A stretch of DNA of 64,000 nt from Mastigias papua. Lineage: Eukaryota > Cnidaria > Scyphozoa > Rhizostomeae > Mastigiidae. The translations under genes and the position numbers were made by a program. The notes beneath the pieces are model-generated. The model saw nothing but the letters and a program-made list of their open reading frames with translations, ran no database searches and was not told the origin of the DNA. Shown piece after piece: positions 1 to 11,463 of the stretch (position 1 is its first letter; each line of letters opens with the position of its first letter). The DNA lies in NCBI GenBank assembly GCA_964019165.1, contig OZ025277.1, forward strand, positions 14,409,681 through 14,473,680, in the 5' to 3' direction.

Positions 1-56
1 ATTGAAAGGGGAAGACAGCAACTTTCAACAGATGATTCGAGAATTACGTGAGATAC

Positions 57-3000
57 CTGTTCTATTACAAATAGTCTGTATGCCACAAGCTGTCGTTTCA
101 AGATCGGGTGCATATGATACAGAAACATTTTCAATTGCACATCTCTTTTTCTGAAAGGAATCAAGATTGCCACCTGGAAGGACAGGTCAGATTAGAGTAC
201 TTGAAGACTTGCACAACATACGAATGCAAGCAGAATTCAATCCCAATCTCTAAGCTGGTTGGTCTCGAATACAGCCAAGAACCTCAAATCTTAGGGGTAC
301 GTTTCCCAAACCGGGTGGAATTTCCGTCTATGGGGAAAATTGAGCTTTTTAAGGGAGCAATGGCAAGCTGAGATCACAAATAATAAAATGATATAGTTTT
401 ATGGCGAGCCCTTACCAACAAGGCATCTCAGACAGAATTGTTCCTTTCCTTTTTGTGGTTAATTGGGCTTTCTTTTACATCTGATGCACTGATGAAATAG
501 GCAATATAAATGGCAGTAGGTCGATCCAGAAAGAGTTGCAAATTACTGTGGTGACGTGGAATATTTTTCATTGCATTTCATAAATGGGGGTACATCACAA
601 AAAAAGTTAGGACTCGGGATCCTAAGGGAATAATGACTCCTACCTAACAGCCAGAGTACAATTAGATGCCATTGTTAAATGTTGTGTTTTTGTATTCACA
701 AGTGTATGCAATCCGTCTGGATAACTATACTACATTTGCGCACAGTACATGGAGCATCCCAGAGGGAGTTTTTCGTTGGGGCTGCATGACTGAGCAATTC
801 GTAAAGGCAAACGAATTCGTTTAACGTCCCAGGAACAACTCGCTACGAATTGTGTAAAGTGATGCTGATAAGCTTTCACATCTTCAAATTACGCGCAGAG
901 ACGCAACAGCTATCAATTCTTAATGCCAACTCGAATACAGGTTTCTCAAGAAGAATGATTATAAAATAAGATTGGAATTATCTTTAGCAAACACTCACAT
1001 GAGATCTTGGCTTACAATGTTCAGGCTTCCACCATCCACCAAACTGAACGTGTCCACCGCTATCAATGGATAATGCATCAAGTAAGTACAATGATTTCTG
1101 AATTTCCCTTATATTCACGGCTTTCTGACCCTCTGTTAATATTAAGAAATTAATATTGAAAAAGCGATAAATTGCCAGTACAGTAATGAAAATATGGAAG
1201 ATCCTTTATAATTTCCTAAGACATTTTTATAATAAGACACTGAAGTACTCACAGCCCTCAACGAAGAACTTCACGAATGAACATACATTTTGTAAGAATG
1301 CAACACATCAACATACATTCTTATAATGGTGACAAAGACGTGACACCGAAACGTTCTGTTAATACAGCAGTACTCATAAATGCAAAATTATGATCATTTT
1401 GCTTTGTCTCTACTTACGACGAAGAACTGGTCGTTTATGCAGCCTAGGAGATTGCTAATCGTTACTGAATATATGAATTAGCATTGGTCTTCCATCAAAA
1501 TCAACATTTTCTATCTTTTTGTCTCAGATTTTATGTTTGCAATTTCCACCCGGTCCGAAAAACACAAGAACCGAGGAGAGAAATGGATAAACATTGGTTT
1601 ACTTGCAGATTACCAAATCATAAGGAAAGATCTCTTATTCACAGCCTTTATTATACAATAAAGCTCTTCTGAGGACATTAAGTCGATTCAATGATATCTT
1701 ACGAGATACTTCAGTGTTACCACAGGGTTTTTTATCGACCCCGTCCGATACTAAAATAATTGTTGGAATGTTTTGTTCATAGTTTGATAAACTAAATTTT
1801 AATTTTCTAAGAGATTTTAGGCCTTCATCAATTATGACACAGCTTTATGTTTTGAACGAAATAGCGCAAATCTAATTCAAGTGCTCCGCAATTAATGAAT
1901 AGCTAGAGAGACAAATTACAATGGTGTTCAAATCCTTGTGCTTAATTGGCTGTCCAATTTGTTTACTAAAACTATAGTAAATGCTAAAACTTATTCTAGG
2001 GAAATTATCAAGAAGCCTTCTTATTGAAGTGCTGATAACGTAAATCCTTGAATTGAGCCCCCCCCTCGAAAGAGCTCCCAACGAATAAGCCCCATAATAG
2101 AACTTCAAAGTGTTACTAAGCGAGAAGGAAGCTTAATCGATCATTTATGAAAAGCATATTTACTAGGCGAATACTCAATTAATATTCTCAATGCACACTT
2201 TTGTCGTCTTTGATATCAAACACAAGATTTTCTTTCCATACTGTCAAACACCTGCATTGTTCCTGTAGAAGTAGTTATGTTCATATTCAAAAGAAGACGT
2301 TCGAGAATTGCATTCATTGTTTCTTGCTCACTGTTGCGCGGCGAAAAAAACACTCATAATTTGACGGTCAACCAGCAAGGATTCGTTCGGCCCAACCTCG
2401 GTACCTATACTTAGGAACATGGCAGTCGCACGCCCGAGATTGCTGCTTTTGAAAATAATTGCATGCGTGCACGCCTAGCCAGTACCTTTTTGCCCGCGCG
2501 AGATCTTATAGAATTCCGCATTATTCCACAATGTGGCACTGTGCTATATCGTATCGAAAACCATTCCTCGGAATGGGCGTCAGCCGATAGACTATCGGTA
2601 GTCTGTCCAACCAGCTTGAACTTCCTGATCTCGACGTGGAGAAGTTAATTTTTATCTGACGGTTGGATGCAGTATATGTACTTATATTTGGCTGAGTGAA
2701 TAATCACTGAGTTATGGCCCGTGCGTGTATGGGAGCATTCAAAGTGGCGTAGGGAACATATTCCTCGCGTACTGCAAGAATGCAGGTTGGCTGCCCACCA
2801 GAATAACGTAAAAAAGCCTTTGGCTAGGCCAAAGAAACCTAATGCTAGTATCATGTGAAAGGAAATTGAATATGTAAAAATACACCGGCTTAGCTCGCAC
2901 GCAAGCATTGCCCACGAACGACAGTTCATGCTTGTTGGAGAGCAAGATGACGTTCCAGCAGCCAATATACTATGTTTGGGAGCATGAACATGTTCTGTGA

Positions 3001-3471
3001 GCAGAACCCGTTGTTTCAATTGAGTCTGAAACACTTGGTGTGAGGTAACACGAAAGATAACAATATGTTACACGTTCAGTACTATGATTCCTAGAAGAAA
3101 CTGCATTTCGTAGTTGTGCTTTTCAAAGCATTCTTACCTAAGTGTTCTCCGTCCTCTGGGCAATTGTTGGACGACACAGAATTCTTGTTAGTGCTTTTCG
3201 TGTCGTGATCACGCCCGAAGTTCCGCATATCCTTACTGATTTGTGCCTTGGTCTTTTTCTCGAACTGGTAACTGCTTTTTGGAGGTTGAGAACTCCAAGT
3301 AGAATTGAAAGCCTGCTTAAATTCATTTAGCACTCCCAACAACTCAGTCCTCAATTGACTCTGGTGAATTGCTTCACATTTTTGCATACCCCATAGAAGT
3401 ACGAGCAAATAAACAATAATAACAACCGCACAGGCGAGTAATATCTTGAGATTCACTCCTATGCCAGCCAT
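57..3471 (-). CDS. B4GALT-like: Gene A: B4GALT-like glycosyltransferase, 5' three exons (partial)
   Basis: Exons on the minus strand: 3471-3138, 1132-999, 173-57; the rest lies left of the window. Exon 1 starts at the ATG at 3471 (MAGIGVN), which aligns with the start of gene B, and encodes a short cytosolic tail, one hydrophobic segment (LKILLACAVVIIVYLLVLLW) and a luminal stem: a type II Golgi membrane topology. The exon ends in CPEDGEHL, like the CPEE stretch before the catalytic domain of B4GALT1. Exon 2 encodes the GGHVQFGGWWKPEHCKPRSH block (family pattern GGRYxPxxC). Exon 3 encodes VAILIPFRKR, the nucleotide-sugar-binding PFRNR region, and FVIEQ. Donors are gtaag, gtgag and gtatc, and phases (1, 0, 0) match gene B exactly. 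In-frame codons upstream of 3471 are probably 5' UTR. Family assignment is firm; activity cannot be judged without the catalytic exons. Confidence 0.85.
174..3137 (-). other. Introns 1 and 2 of gene A
   Basis: No further exon seen. Intron 2 (174-998) resembles intron 2 of gene B (18266-19030) along most of its length, and intron 1 near exon 1 (about 2940-3137) resembles 20630-20783, so the A/B duplication included introns. At 2033-2090 there is a fragment of the MITE found whole at 6574-6859 (cgtaaatccttgaattgag). Confidence 0.6.
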
Positions 3472-4862
3472 TCCCGAAGTGAATGTTGCACAGCGTCGAC
3501 TTGCGGCAGAGCGACTCACTAAAGCTGAGCGCACAAATGCGATTTTGGCCTTTGTATATAAGAAATCTGCAGGATGTGATGACTTTAGTCTGATTATTTG
3601 TATCAAAAATGACCCTAACTATGTGGTCAATTATGCCGGATTCCGAGAAATCTTGCGAATTAAATCGACGAAGTTAGAAACAAAGTAAACACACAGACTT
3701 TTGCAAATAAAATAACTTCGGTATTCTCTTGGCAAAGAGAGAGGGTTCCAACAAGACTGCTTTTGCATCGCACACTTAAAGTTCCAGCAAATGTAGGACA
3801 AACCCTTCCAAATAATCCTCCCTAATACTTACATCATATTAGATATTGCAAATGGTATTGTATTTTACATGTCATTTACCATATTTTCCATGTCCCTCAG
3901 ACCAATTTACAGAACTAAAAAGTCTGCCAATATCATATTTTTTGCTTTTGGACAAATCTCGGAAAGGGCGGGCCCATGTCCTTATTTCCCCCTAGTGCCA
4001 CTTAGTAGTCTCTGTCTAGACGGCAACGGTTCTCTGTGACTTTAAAAAGCAATGGATGTAAGCTTACATCTGTTTTTATAGAAATGCATTTGAAAGGAAG
4101 GGAATAGCCAATTCTAGGTTGAACAGAATTCACCTCTCCATGCGTAGTGATGCTACAAATGGGGGCAAGGAGGGGCAAATTGGTTTCCAAAGCCTAAACA
4201 GATGGCCAACGAATTGACTCGAATTCGATGAAACAAAAGTGAAGGAGGGTACAAAGGGCAATAAACCAAATAAAGGACTTGCATAATGATGATCTAGTGA
4301 ACAGCTTTGATAAGACAATGATTGTAAGAGAGAGGAACTTGCCACTGGCACTATAACCACTTTAGAAGCTGTCCTTTATACTTCTATACTATATCATTAA
4401 TCAAGCAATTGCATGGAGGTACGATTTTGCAACGATCTAAATTGGTGGCGTATCAAATAAGGATGGACGTATCACACAAAAGCTTGTCTCCATATGACCG
4501 TAACTGCTGCAATGCTTACGTACCCGTGGCAGCCGCAGAGATCTTACATCTGACGTTCCAGCCCTTCGTGATCGCTAAGCTACAATGCCCTGAATCCGTG
4601 GAGTCAAAATCTGATTGATATGGCAGAATCTACCTCGTAATTCATCGAATTTTTCAAGAATTTTGGGATCAGTGTTGATGAGACAATGGCAAGGTACAAA
4701 AGCATAAGAACAAATTTTTCTTTGCATGTCAGACGGCTAAAATGCTCTGTCTCGAAGTCACCATGTTGAAGTACGCTTGAAGACCTATGAAAATTATAAA
4801 TGCGATGGCGGCAAATCTAAACAAGTCAGGTTGAACAGCTTCACGTGACATCAACAGATAGA

Positions 4863-5220
4863 TACACGTTTTTTATAAGAAACCAGTTTATAAGAAACTT
4901 AGTACTAGACAGACCAAAACTTAAAAACTTTTAGAACTACAAGGAAAGAGTTAAGAAACTTAAGACGTTTCTGTGCTATCTTTCACAGTTTCGGAGACAC
5001 ATTTTTCTTCCATGGATTTAAGCGCTTCCACTAGAGTATTTTTATGCGCTTAAAAGCGGAACTACAAAAGACAATGCTTTTTACATTTGTTTTGGTTTTC
5101 ACTACAATTTTTTCGGCAAATATAGAAACTTTTAAGAATCCTTCGGAACCAAACTGTGGCCAGAAATTAGGAAACTTTTACTACTAGGCTGTGAGCCAGG
5201 TGTCTTCAAAAAACGTGTAA
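4863..5220. mobile_element. Foldback MITE, TACACG(A/T)TTTTTATAAG family
   Basis: Left end reads tacacgttttttataagaaa and right end is its approximate reverse complement (tcaaaaaacgtgta). No coding capacity. Related copies lie at 13702-14161, 21685-21790 (partial), 24685-25013, 36092-36493, 36494-36912 and 57963-58260, sharing a 'caaggcctagta-taaaagtttc' segment inside the ends. Confidence 0.55.
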
Positions 5221-5778
5221 ACTACAATTGTAGGAGCAAGACAAAACCTAGGAATTTATAAAAATAGAATGCATAAAATGCCACATGGATTACCAAATAC
5301 CACAGTGCACGAAGCAAGGAACAAATAACTTACTTAGAAACGAATGCAAACCACAATTGCAAGCGTACATAGCTGTAATTGCACATTCCATCTCTATTTG
5401 CAAAGGAACATATGAAAAAGATTAAAAAGATTACTAATTTAAGCATAAATATAACGTTATTGTTCTATTTCCACTGACATCTTCGAATTGAAATGGGCTC
5501 TTTTTTCTACCATGACAACCTGAAGTGACTCTAGACACTAATGGATGTTAGTTTACATCTGTTTACAGTATTGCATATGAAAGTATGGGAAGATCCACTT
5601 CTAAATTGAACTGCAGTCATGTCTCCATACGCAGTGACGCCAGAACGGTGGAGCAAGGAGGGGCAGGTTGCTCTTAAAGTAGAGAATACTGTACGAGCCC
5701 AAAAATATCACTGTTGTGTTTTAGAAGACAGCAATGAAGCCTGTGCTTCTGAGATACGTTCTTGCAATAATTTCCCAG

Positions 5779-5912
5779 CAGTGGCGTAACGCACGGTGTG
5801 CACCTTTGAGCATAAAACAAAGGGGCCCATACGGAACTCAAATAGAATTTAGTATAGGGGGCCTCTAACTATCACTTTAACAAAATGCCCACAATGTTCC
5901 GATATGCCACTG
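5779..5912. mobile_element. hAT-like MITE (134 bp)
   Basis: Terminal inverted repeats cagtggcgta ... tatgccactg, typical of hAT elements. Flanking 8-mers tttcccag and gttcccgt share the core ttccc and may be a decayed 8-bp target duplication. Non-coding. Confidence 0.5.
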
Positions 5913-6573
5913 GTTCCCGTACTGTTATGGCTATTATTGTTGTCTTTAAGACGACAGCAGTTGCATCTGAACTTCTGGTACTTCTGGTATAGTTTCTTGC
6001 CATGACTCCCTAGCAATCAAACCTTGAGTTCTCTGTGTTTTTGCATGTCAATTATGATTCTTGTGAGTAGAAGCTCTTCTTGAACCCTGTAGTTGTAAAG
6101 CAATGAATTGACTGAGCTTAGGCCATTTACGTTTATTAATTGCACACGTGATCTGACATCTTGGTACATCTTTATACTGAAAAAAGAACATTTGTAAAGG
6201 TACTATGAGCAATTGTGAACCATCAAAGGCACATAAATCAAGTACTATTATGGAAACTTTTCGAAAGCCAATATCTAGCGTTTGAACGCAATCTTCTCGT
6301 GCAGAATTACTTGCTTGGGTGGTAAAGGCTGCTTTGTTGCAAACGAGGCTATGCAAAAGAGGTCTGCGAAAGAGGCCAAGCAAAAGAGTGGAGTAATCTA
6401 AAAATAACTCACTTTTTAATATTCCGGCCATCACTTCTGAAATGACCCAGTTGGTTCATGGTATATCTTCCAACTCCCGCTGTCGGTCTGTATATTTTAT
6501 ACCCCTTTTCAACAACTCTTCGAAAAAACAAACCAGAAAATGTCATAAGACAGGAAACATTTAGGTTTTGAAA

Positions 6574-6859
6574 TACCGTAAATCCTCGAATTAGCCCCCT
6601 AGGGGCTTATTCATTTTTGATACTTTTTGGGTGGGGGCTTACTCGAGGGGAGGGCTTACTCGACGGGAGGGCTTACTCGAGGGGAGGGCTTATAACGCTG
6701 TTTGACAAATGTCAGATAAAAAGCTCACTGCTAAAGCTCCTTTTCTCCATACTATTACAAGAACTGTCTAGATTTAAGCACTAGTCTTTATCAAAGCCGT
6801 CACCATCATATCTGGGGTGGGGGCTTATTCGAGGGGGGCTAATTCGACGATTTACGGTA
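6574..6859. mobile_element. MITE with TACCGTAAATC ends, 12 bp from exon 6 of gene B
   Basis: Inverted ends taccgtaaatcctcgaatta and taattcgacgatttacggta, consistent with a TA target site. Just inside the left end are about three tandem copies of a roughly 20-bp unit (gggcttactcgaggggag). It lies in intron 6 of gene B, its end about 12 bp from the exon 6 donor. A degraded partial copy is at 2033-2090. Non-coding. Confidence 0.65.
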
Positions 6860-7129
6860 TATGAAACCTACCAGTGATACTTCTTATGGTCACGAGGACG
6901 AAAGCTCAATGATGAAAGCCACTGAAACTGCTGCTTATCAGTCTGTCAATCGATAGGCTTAGATCATTTGCAAGCCTGACATCAATATCGTGGCAAATAT
7001 TCTATACGGGTAGAATTCTCACTTACACATCAAAAAAACTAACCCGGAGAAATATTTATTCGCTTAGCTATACAAATGCTCATCCGGTATAGTTAAAACG
7101 CAACGAATTCGTATAACTTCTTATATGGA

Positions 7130-7228
7130 TAATATTAATCAGGGCAAATATCTATATATATCTATAATATTAATCAGGGCAAATATCTATAGATATCTAT
7201 AATATTAATCAGGGCAAATATCTCTAGT
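7130..7228. repeat. 35-bp tandem repeat, about 3 copies
   Basis: The unit 'aatattaatcagggcaaat' plus an atatctat-rich tail recurs three times, in intron 5 of gene B just outside the Gypsy 3' LTR. Confidence 0.8.
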
Positions 7229-7282
7229 ATAAACGGGTTCCAAGTCAGTGGGCTGGCGATGCTACTTGGCCATTTAAAATGG

Positions 7283-7727
7283 TGTGGCGGCAGTTAGATT
7301 CGAGCGGTCAACACAATAAAACGACAAAGACTACTTTTCTGAGCGTTTTATGACAAATAACAAAATAACATGACTCCAGTGAGACATGGAACTTAACGCA
7401 TTTGAAAGTTAAAGTTATCTATGATTCTACCGTTTAAATAAGAAACTACACGGAATTACGTAGGTAAATCAACCAATAAGAGATAAGAAAAACAGGAAAG
7501 GTGTGTGTGAGAAAATATACAGAAAATCATTAGTCAGAATACAGTCAAGGCCTAAAAGTAGATGTAAAATGAGTGAAAGAGAGGTAACTACGTAAATGAA
7601 CTTGAAAGAGAGACTAAACTCAATCCACGAGGAATTATGATTCATTAGTGAACAGTGTGAACGTGTTATGACGTTAGGAAGGTGAGAATGAATGAGAAAA
7701 GCAGCAAAAAATACTAGTATCGTGACA
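7283..7727 (-). repeat. 3' LTR of the Gypsy element
   Basis: 445 bp, TG...CA ends on the plus strand, matching 12450-12894 base for base as far as I can see. Preceded (in element sense) by the polypurine tract at 7728-7739. Confidence 0.95.
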
Positions 7728-7739
7728 TACCTTCCCCCT
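7728..7739 (-). other. Polypurine tract of the Gypsy element
   Basis: In sense orientation the bases touching the 3' LTR read tagggggaaggta, the purine run expected for plus-strand DNA priming. Confidence 0.75.
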
Positions 7740-7809
7740 ATGTTGAAACGTCCCCTGTTTCAACGACAAACTTACAGAAAATTAACGATAATTAGCAATC
7801 ATAACGAAA

Positions 7810-10800
7810 CTACTCACTACTTGATTCTATATCTTGTGTAATAGTGTCCTTATCAATTTCTATTTCATCCGTTGGTCTAGGTTGACGATCTTTATACAGT
7901 TTACATCTATTGACGTGTACAATAGTTTTTCTACGAGGTCCTTCCTCTACTTCAACATTTACAGGCGACAATTTTCTAACTATACGATATGGACCATTCC
8001 ATAGATGAGCTAATTTAGCGGATAAACCTGATTTTACCTGTGGTATATACAACCAAATACGATCTCCTACTTTAAATTCTATTTCCTTGGCGTTCTTATC
8101 ATAATTAGAAGCTTGATTGAACTGAGCTCGTTCAATACTCTGCTGGGCTACATATCTAGCTTCTTGTGTACGTCTAATTACTTCCTGTTTATAATCGTCT
8201 GCTGATACGTACTTACTAATTGGGGCAGAAAGCACTACATCTAACGGTAAACATGGGTCTCTACCATATATTAAATAAAATGGTGTCTCCTTAGTGGAAT
8301 CCTGTACGGCGGTTCTATATGCAAACAATGCAAAAGGGATAAAACGGTCCCAGTCCCTTTGATGTTTGGAGACATACATGGAAAGCATTGTGCATAATGT
8401 GTGGTTGAAACGCTCCGTAAGACCATCGGTTTGCGGGTGATACGCTGTAGTATTGATCTTTTTCACTTTGAAAAGGTCACAAATTTCCTGCACCAACTTA
8501 GACAGAAAGTTCTTTCCTCTATCGGACAGAAGTGTGCGAGGTGCACCATGTCGAGACATAACTTCTTCAACAAAGAGTTTTGCAATCACATCAGCACCAG
8601 TAGTTCTGATTGCAAATGCTTCCGGCCACTTTGTGAGACTATCAGTGAATACGACAATATAGCGGTTCCCTTGCTCTGAGGGGGGTAGTGGACCTAGAAC
8701 ATCTACACAAACGCGATCGAAGGGTCCTTCTACGGGAATGCTTTGCATGGGCGCTATAGCGGTGCGCTTGGGCGATTTCTTAGAAGCGCAATCCTTGCAT
8801 GTTTCGATCCAATGCGTTATATCTTTATACATTCCTTGCCAAAAGTAACGCTGCCTTATCTTATCGTAAGTCTTAGCAATTCCTAAATGACCTGCGCTTA
8901 CGTCATCGTGCATGCTTGTGAGAACTTCATCTATTAAATTGCGAGGAATGACTAATTGACAGCGCGTTTCTTGTCTACGGTATGGTGTGCTGGGGCTGAA
9001 CAAATGATACAAAATACCATCCTGCAAAACGTATTGATCAGCCTTTGCGATAACCTTGCGATCGTCTGAAGAATTACCTGGTAACTTACCTGTTTGTAAA
9101 TAATTGACAAGCTGCGCTAAATCAGGGTCTTTACTTTGCAATTCTGGCATGTTCGCTAATTCAAACTTAGGCGCAGACACTACACTGATAATAGGCATAC
9201 GTGATAATGCATCTGCGTTTGCGTTGCTCTTACCTGGCCTATATTCTACCTTGAAATCGTACGCTTTCAAAGTCTCTGTCCATCGCGCTAATCTACCTTC
9301 TGGGCTCTTAAGGGTAAATAGCCATTTTAGCGGGTTATGGTCCGTATAGATTGTAAAAGAGCGACCATACAAATAATGTCGAAAGTACTTGACGGACCAA
9401 ATTATTGCGAACGCTTCCTTCTCTATCGTAGACCAATTTGTTTCATTACGCGTTATGGCTTTGCTTGCATATGCAACTACAACTTCAGTTCCATTGCGTA
9501 TTTGGCCTAAAATTGCTCCAAAGCCTTTGTCACTAGCATCTGATTGGACAAAGAATGGCAAATTAAAATCTGGGAACTGCAAAACTGGGGAAGAAGTAAG
9601 CGCTTTCTTCATGTAAGAAAATGCTTTCTCCTGTTCAGGTCCCCATATGTATGGCACATTCTTCTTGCTTAAGCGATATAGTGGTTCAGCGTGCAAAGAA
9701 AAATTCTTAATAAACCTCCTGTAATATCCTATGAGTCCTAAGAAAGATCTAAGCTGCGTGAGATCTTGTGGGAGAGGGAAGTTTTGCACTGCGCTAACCT
9801 TACTTTCATCGGGGCGAAGACCATCCTTGGAGACAATGTGTCCTAAGTATTCAACTTGGGGTGCGCAAAAAGTGCATTTCTTGACCTTAAGTTTGAGACC
9901 ACCTGTGCGCAAGCGAGACAAAACTGATTCAAGTCTACTTAAGTGTTCTTGAAAAGTGCGCGAAAAGATTATGATATCATCTAAATATACCAAGCATGAT
10001 TCCCAATTGAGACCAGCGAGCATGATTTCCATAAGGCGCTGGAACGAGGCTGGCGCTCCACAAAGACCAAAAGGCATGACAGTGAATTCCCAAAGACCTG
10101 TGTGCGTGGAAAAGGCTGTTTTCTGCATGTCCTCTTCCTTAAGGGGTACTTGCCAATAACCTGATGCTAAATCTAGGGTTGTGAAATAGCGCGCGCCACC
10201 TAAGGTATCTAGGGTCTCATCTATACGTGGTAAAGGGTACACATCCTTACGGGTGACAGCATTAACTTTTCGGAAATCTACGCAAAATCGTGTACTGCCA
10301 TCCTTCTTACCTACAAGAACTACAGGGCTTGACCAAGGGCTTTTAGAAGGCCTAATAACTCCTCTGTTCGCCATGTCCTTAACGTGCGTTTCAATAACTT
10401 TGCGTTGCGTTTCCGGAACTCGATAGGGTCTCTGATATATGGGTGCGTGGCCTTGCGTGTCTATCGCGTGTTCTAAGACATTGGTACGGCCTAAATCTGA
10501 GTCAGACTTTGCAAAAACATCCGAATATTTATTGAGCACACTCCTAAGCTCTACCTGTTGTTCGTCTGACAGATAATGGCTAGGCAATTTGATATTGCTA
10601 ACGACAGAGCTATTGTCTTGGCTAATTAATGTCGTGCTTCCAACACCAGTGGTTGACGTCACCTTACCAATCCTCGTTTTGGGCTCTAAAGTAACGACTT
10701 GCATGCTGGGGTTTACCAACCTAACAGGAATTTCCCCTCGCTGAGGCTGCACGAGCGACCTTGCAGCGTAAACATTCGAAAATTGGTAAAGCGAGTCAGC

Positions 10801-11463
10801 CATTTCAAATAAACCTGTCGAACATCCAGGACCTATCGGTAGCATTGTATACAACTCGGATCTGGGAGGAACGTCAACTCTCTCTAGTAAAGAAATCTCC
10901 CAAACTGGATCCGGTGGGTCTGTGGCCAAAAACGTTGTCTCCGAGTTCCATTTCAACGTGCGATCTGACATATCAATAGTTATGCCAGCTCGGGTAAGGA
11001 AATCTGTGCCAAGCACGCAATCGTGCTGAAAACCAGAAGCTACGTAAAAATCCTGGAATGCTACATTTTTACCTATCCTTAGGGATGCCGATAATATTCC
11101 CTTAAAATGTACAGGGTCCCCTGTCACAGAAGTAGCATTCACATCCCCTGGGCGCAAACTATTATCGGGAAAATGGGTACGTTGAAATGTCTCGTTGACA
11201 ATGCTCATTGACGCACCTGTATCAACTAAAAAATTGGTAGGATATTCATCTATGAAACCTTTAACAATACTTGCCGGACCACAGAGCAATATTTCTTGTG
11301 TGCTACAAATAGATTGATTGCTGGGCGCAGCAGCCAAAGTGGGCACACAGTTAATTTCTTCACTTCTACTCTCTACGTTTCCTACATGCTCAACCACAGA
11401 ATTAACGATAGGAGGGTTTTTAAATACTGCTAGCTGACCTCCTCGAACAGTAGCAGATTCTAG
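7810..11463 (-). CDS. pol: Gypsy pol polyprotein (protease, RT, RNase H, integrase)
   Basis: Expressed presumably as a Gag-Pol fusion by -1 frameshifting: the frame opens at 11463 inside the gag stop region and has no natural ATG nearby. Numbering from the GTG at 11397: aspartic protease FLVDTGAS (57-64); reverse transcriptase with TLDLASGYWQ and YLDD (471-474); RNase H with QSDAS and TDHNPLKW (685-692); integrase zinc finger H830, H837, C867, C870; integrase core D899, D959, E995 with the usual D-35-E spacing; WNGPYRIV, a GPY/F-type module, near the C-terminus. No chromodomain seen. All catalytic residues are intact. In the host intron it is transcribed in the same direction as gene B. Confidence 0.95.
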   Translation of the reverse strand, partial: LESATVRGGQLAVFKNPPIVNSVVEHVGNVESRSEEINCVPTLAAAPSNQSICSTQEILLCGPASIVKGFIDEYPTNFLVDTGASMSIVNETFQRTHFPDNSLRPGDVNATSVTGDPVHFKGILSASLRIGKNVAFQDFYVASGFQHDCVLGTDFLTRAGITIDMSDRTLKWNSETTFLATDPPDPVWEISLLERVDVPPRSELYTMLPIGPGCSTGLFEMADSLYQFSNVYAARSLVQPQRGEIPVRLVNPSMQVVTLEPKTRIGKVTSTTGVGSTTLISQDNSSVVSNIKLPSHYLSDEQQVELRSVLNKYSDVFAKSDSDLGRTNVLEHAIDTQGHAPIYQRPYRVPETQRKVIETHVKDMANRGVIRPSKSPWSSPVVLVGKKDGSTRFCVDFRKVNAVTRKDVYPLPRIDETLDTLGGARYFTTLDLASGYWQVPLKEEDMQKTAFSTHTGLWEFTVMPFGLCGAPASFQRLMEIMLAGLNWESCLVYLDDIIIFSRTFQEHLSRLESVLSRLRTGGLKLKVKKCTFCAPQVEYLGHIVSKDGLRPDESKVSAVQNFPLPQDLTQLRSFLGLIGYYRRFIKNFSLHAEPLYRLSKKNVPYIWGPEQEKAFSYMKKALTSSPVLQFPDFNLPFFVQSDASDKGFGAILGQIRNGTEVVVAYASKAITRNETNWSTIEKEAFAIIWSVKYFRHYLYGRSFTIYTDHNPLKWLFTLKSPEGRLARWTETLKAYDFKVEYRPGKSNANADALSRMPIISVVSAPKFELANMPELQSKDPDLAQLVNYLQTGKLPGNSSDDRKVIAKADQYVLQDGILYHLFSPSTPYRRQETRCQLVIPRNLIDEVLTSMHDDVSAGHLGIAKTYDKIRQRYFWQGMYKDITHWIETCKDCASKKSPKRTAIAPMQSIPVEGPFDRVCVDVLGPLPPSEQGNRYIVVFTDSLTKWPEAFAIRTTGADVIAKLFVEEVMSRHGAPRTLLSDRGKNFLSKLVQEICDLFKVKKINTTAYHPQTDGLTERFNHTLCTMLSMYVSKHQRDWDRFIPFALFAYRTAVQDSTKETPFYLIYGRDPCLPLDVVLSAPISKYVSADDYKQEVIRRTQEARYVAQQSIERAQFNQASNYDKNAKEIEFKVGDRIWLYIPQVKSGLSAKLAHLWNGPYRIVRKLSPVNVEVEEGPRRKTIVHVNRCKLYKDRQPRPTDEIEIDKDTITQDIESSSE

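Larger units (their letters stand above)
3472..6016. other. Intergenic region between genes A and B
   Basis: No coding exon recognised. It holds a locally duplicated block (about 4030-4180 and 5540-5670), a TACACG-type foldback MITE (4863-5220), a hAT-like MITE (5779-5912), and a stretch around 5220-5530 whose pieces recur at about 29200-30190. The 5' flank and promoter of gene A must lie at the left end of this region but were not resolved. Confidence 0.5.

Noticed and set aside
6048..6434. 128-codon minus reading frame
   Set aside because: The real signal here is in another frame: the last exon of gene B (6176-6017), which carries the family's C-terminal block and joins exon 6 in phase.
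11395..11397. GTG as pol start
   Set aside because: Not a normal eukaryotic start; the frame is open up to the slippery heptamer and is better explained by -1 frameshifting.
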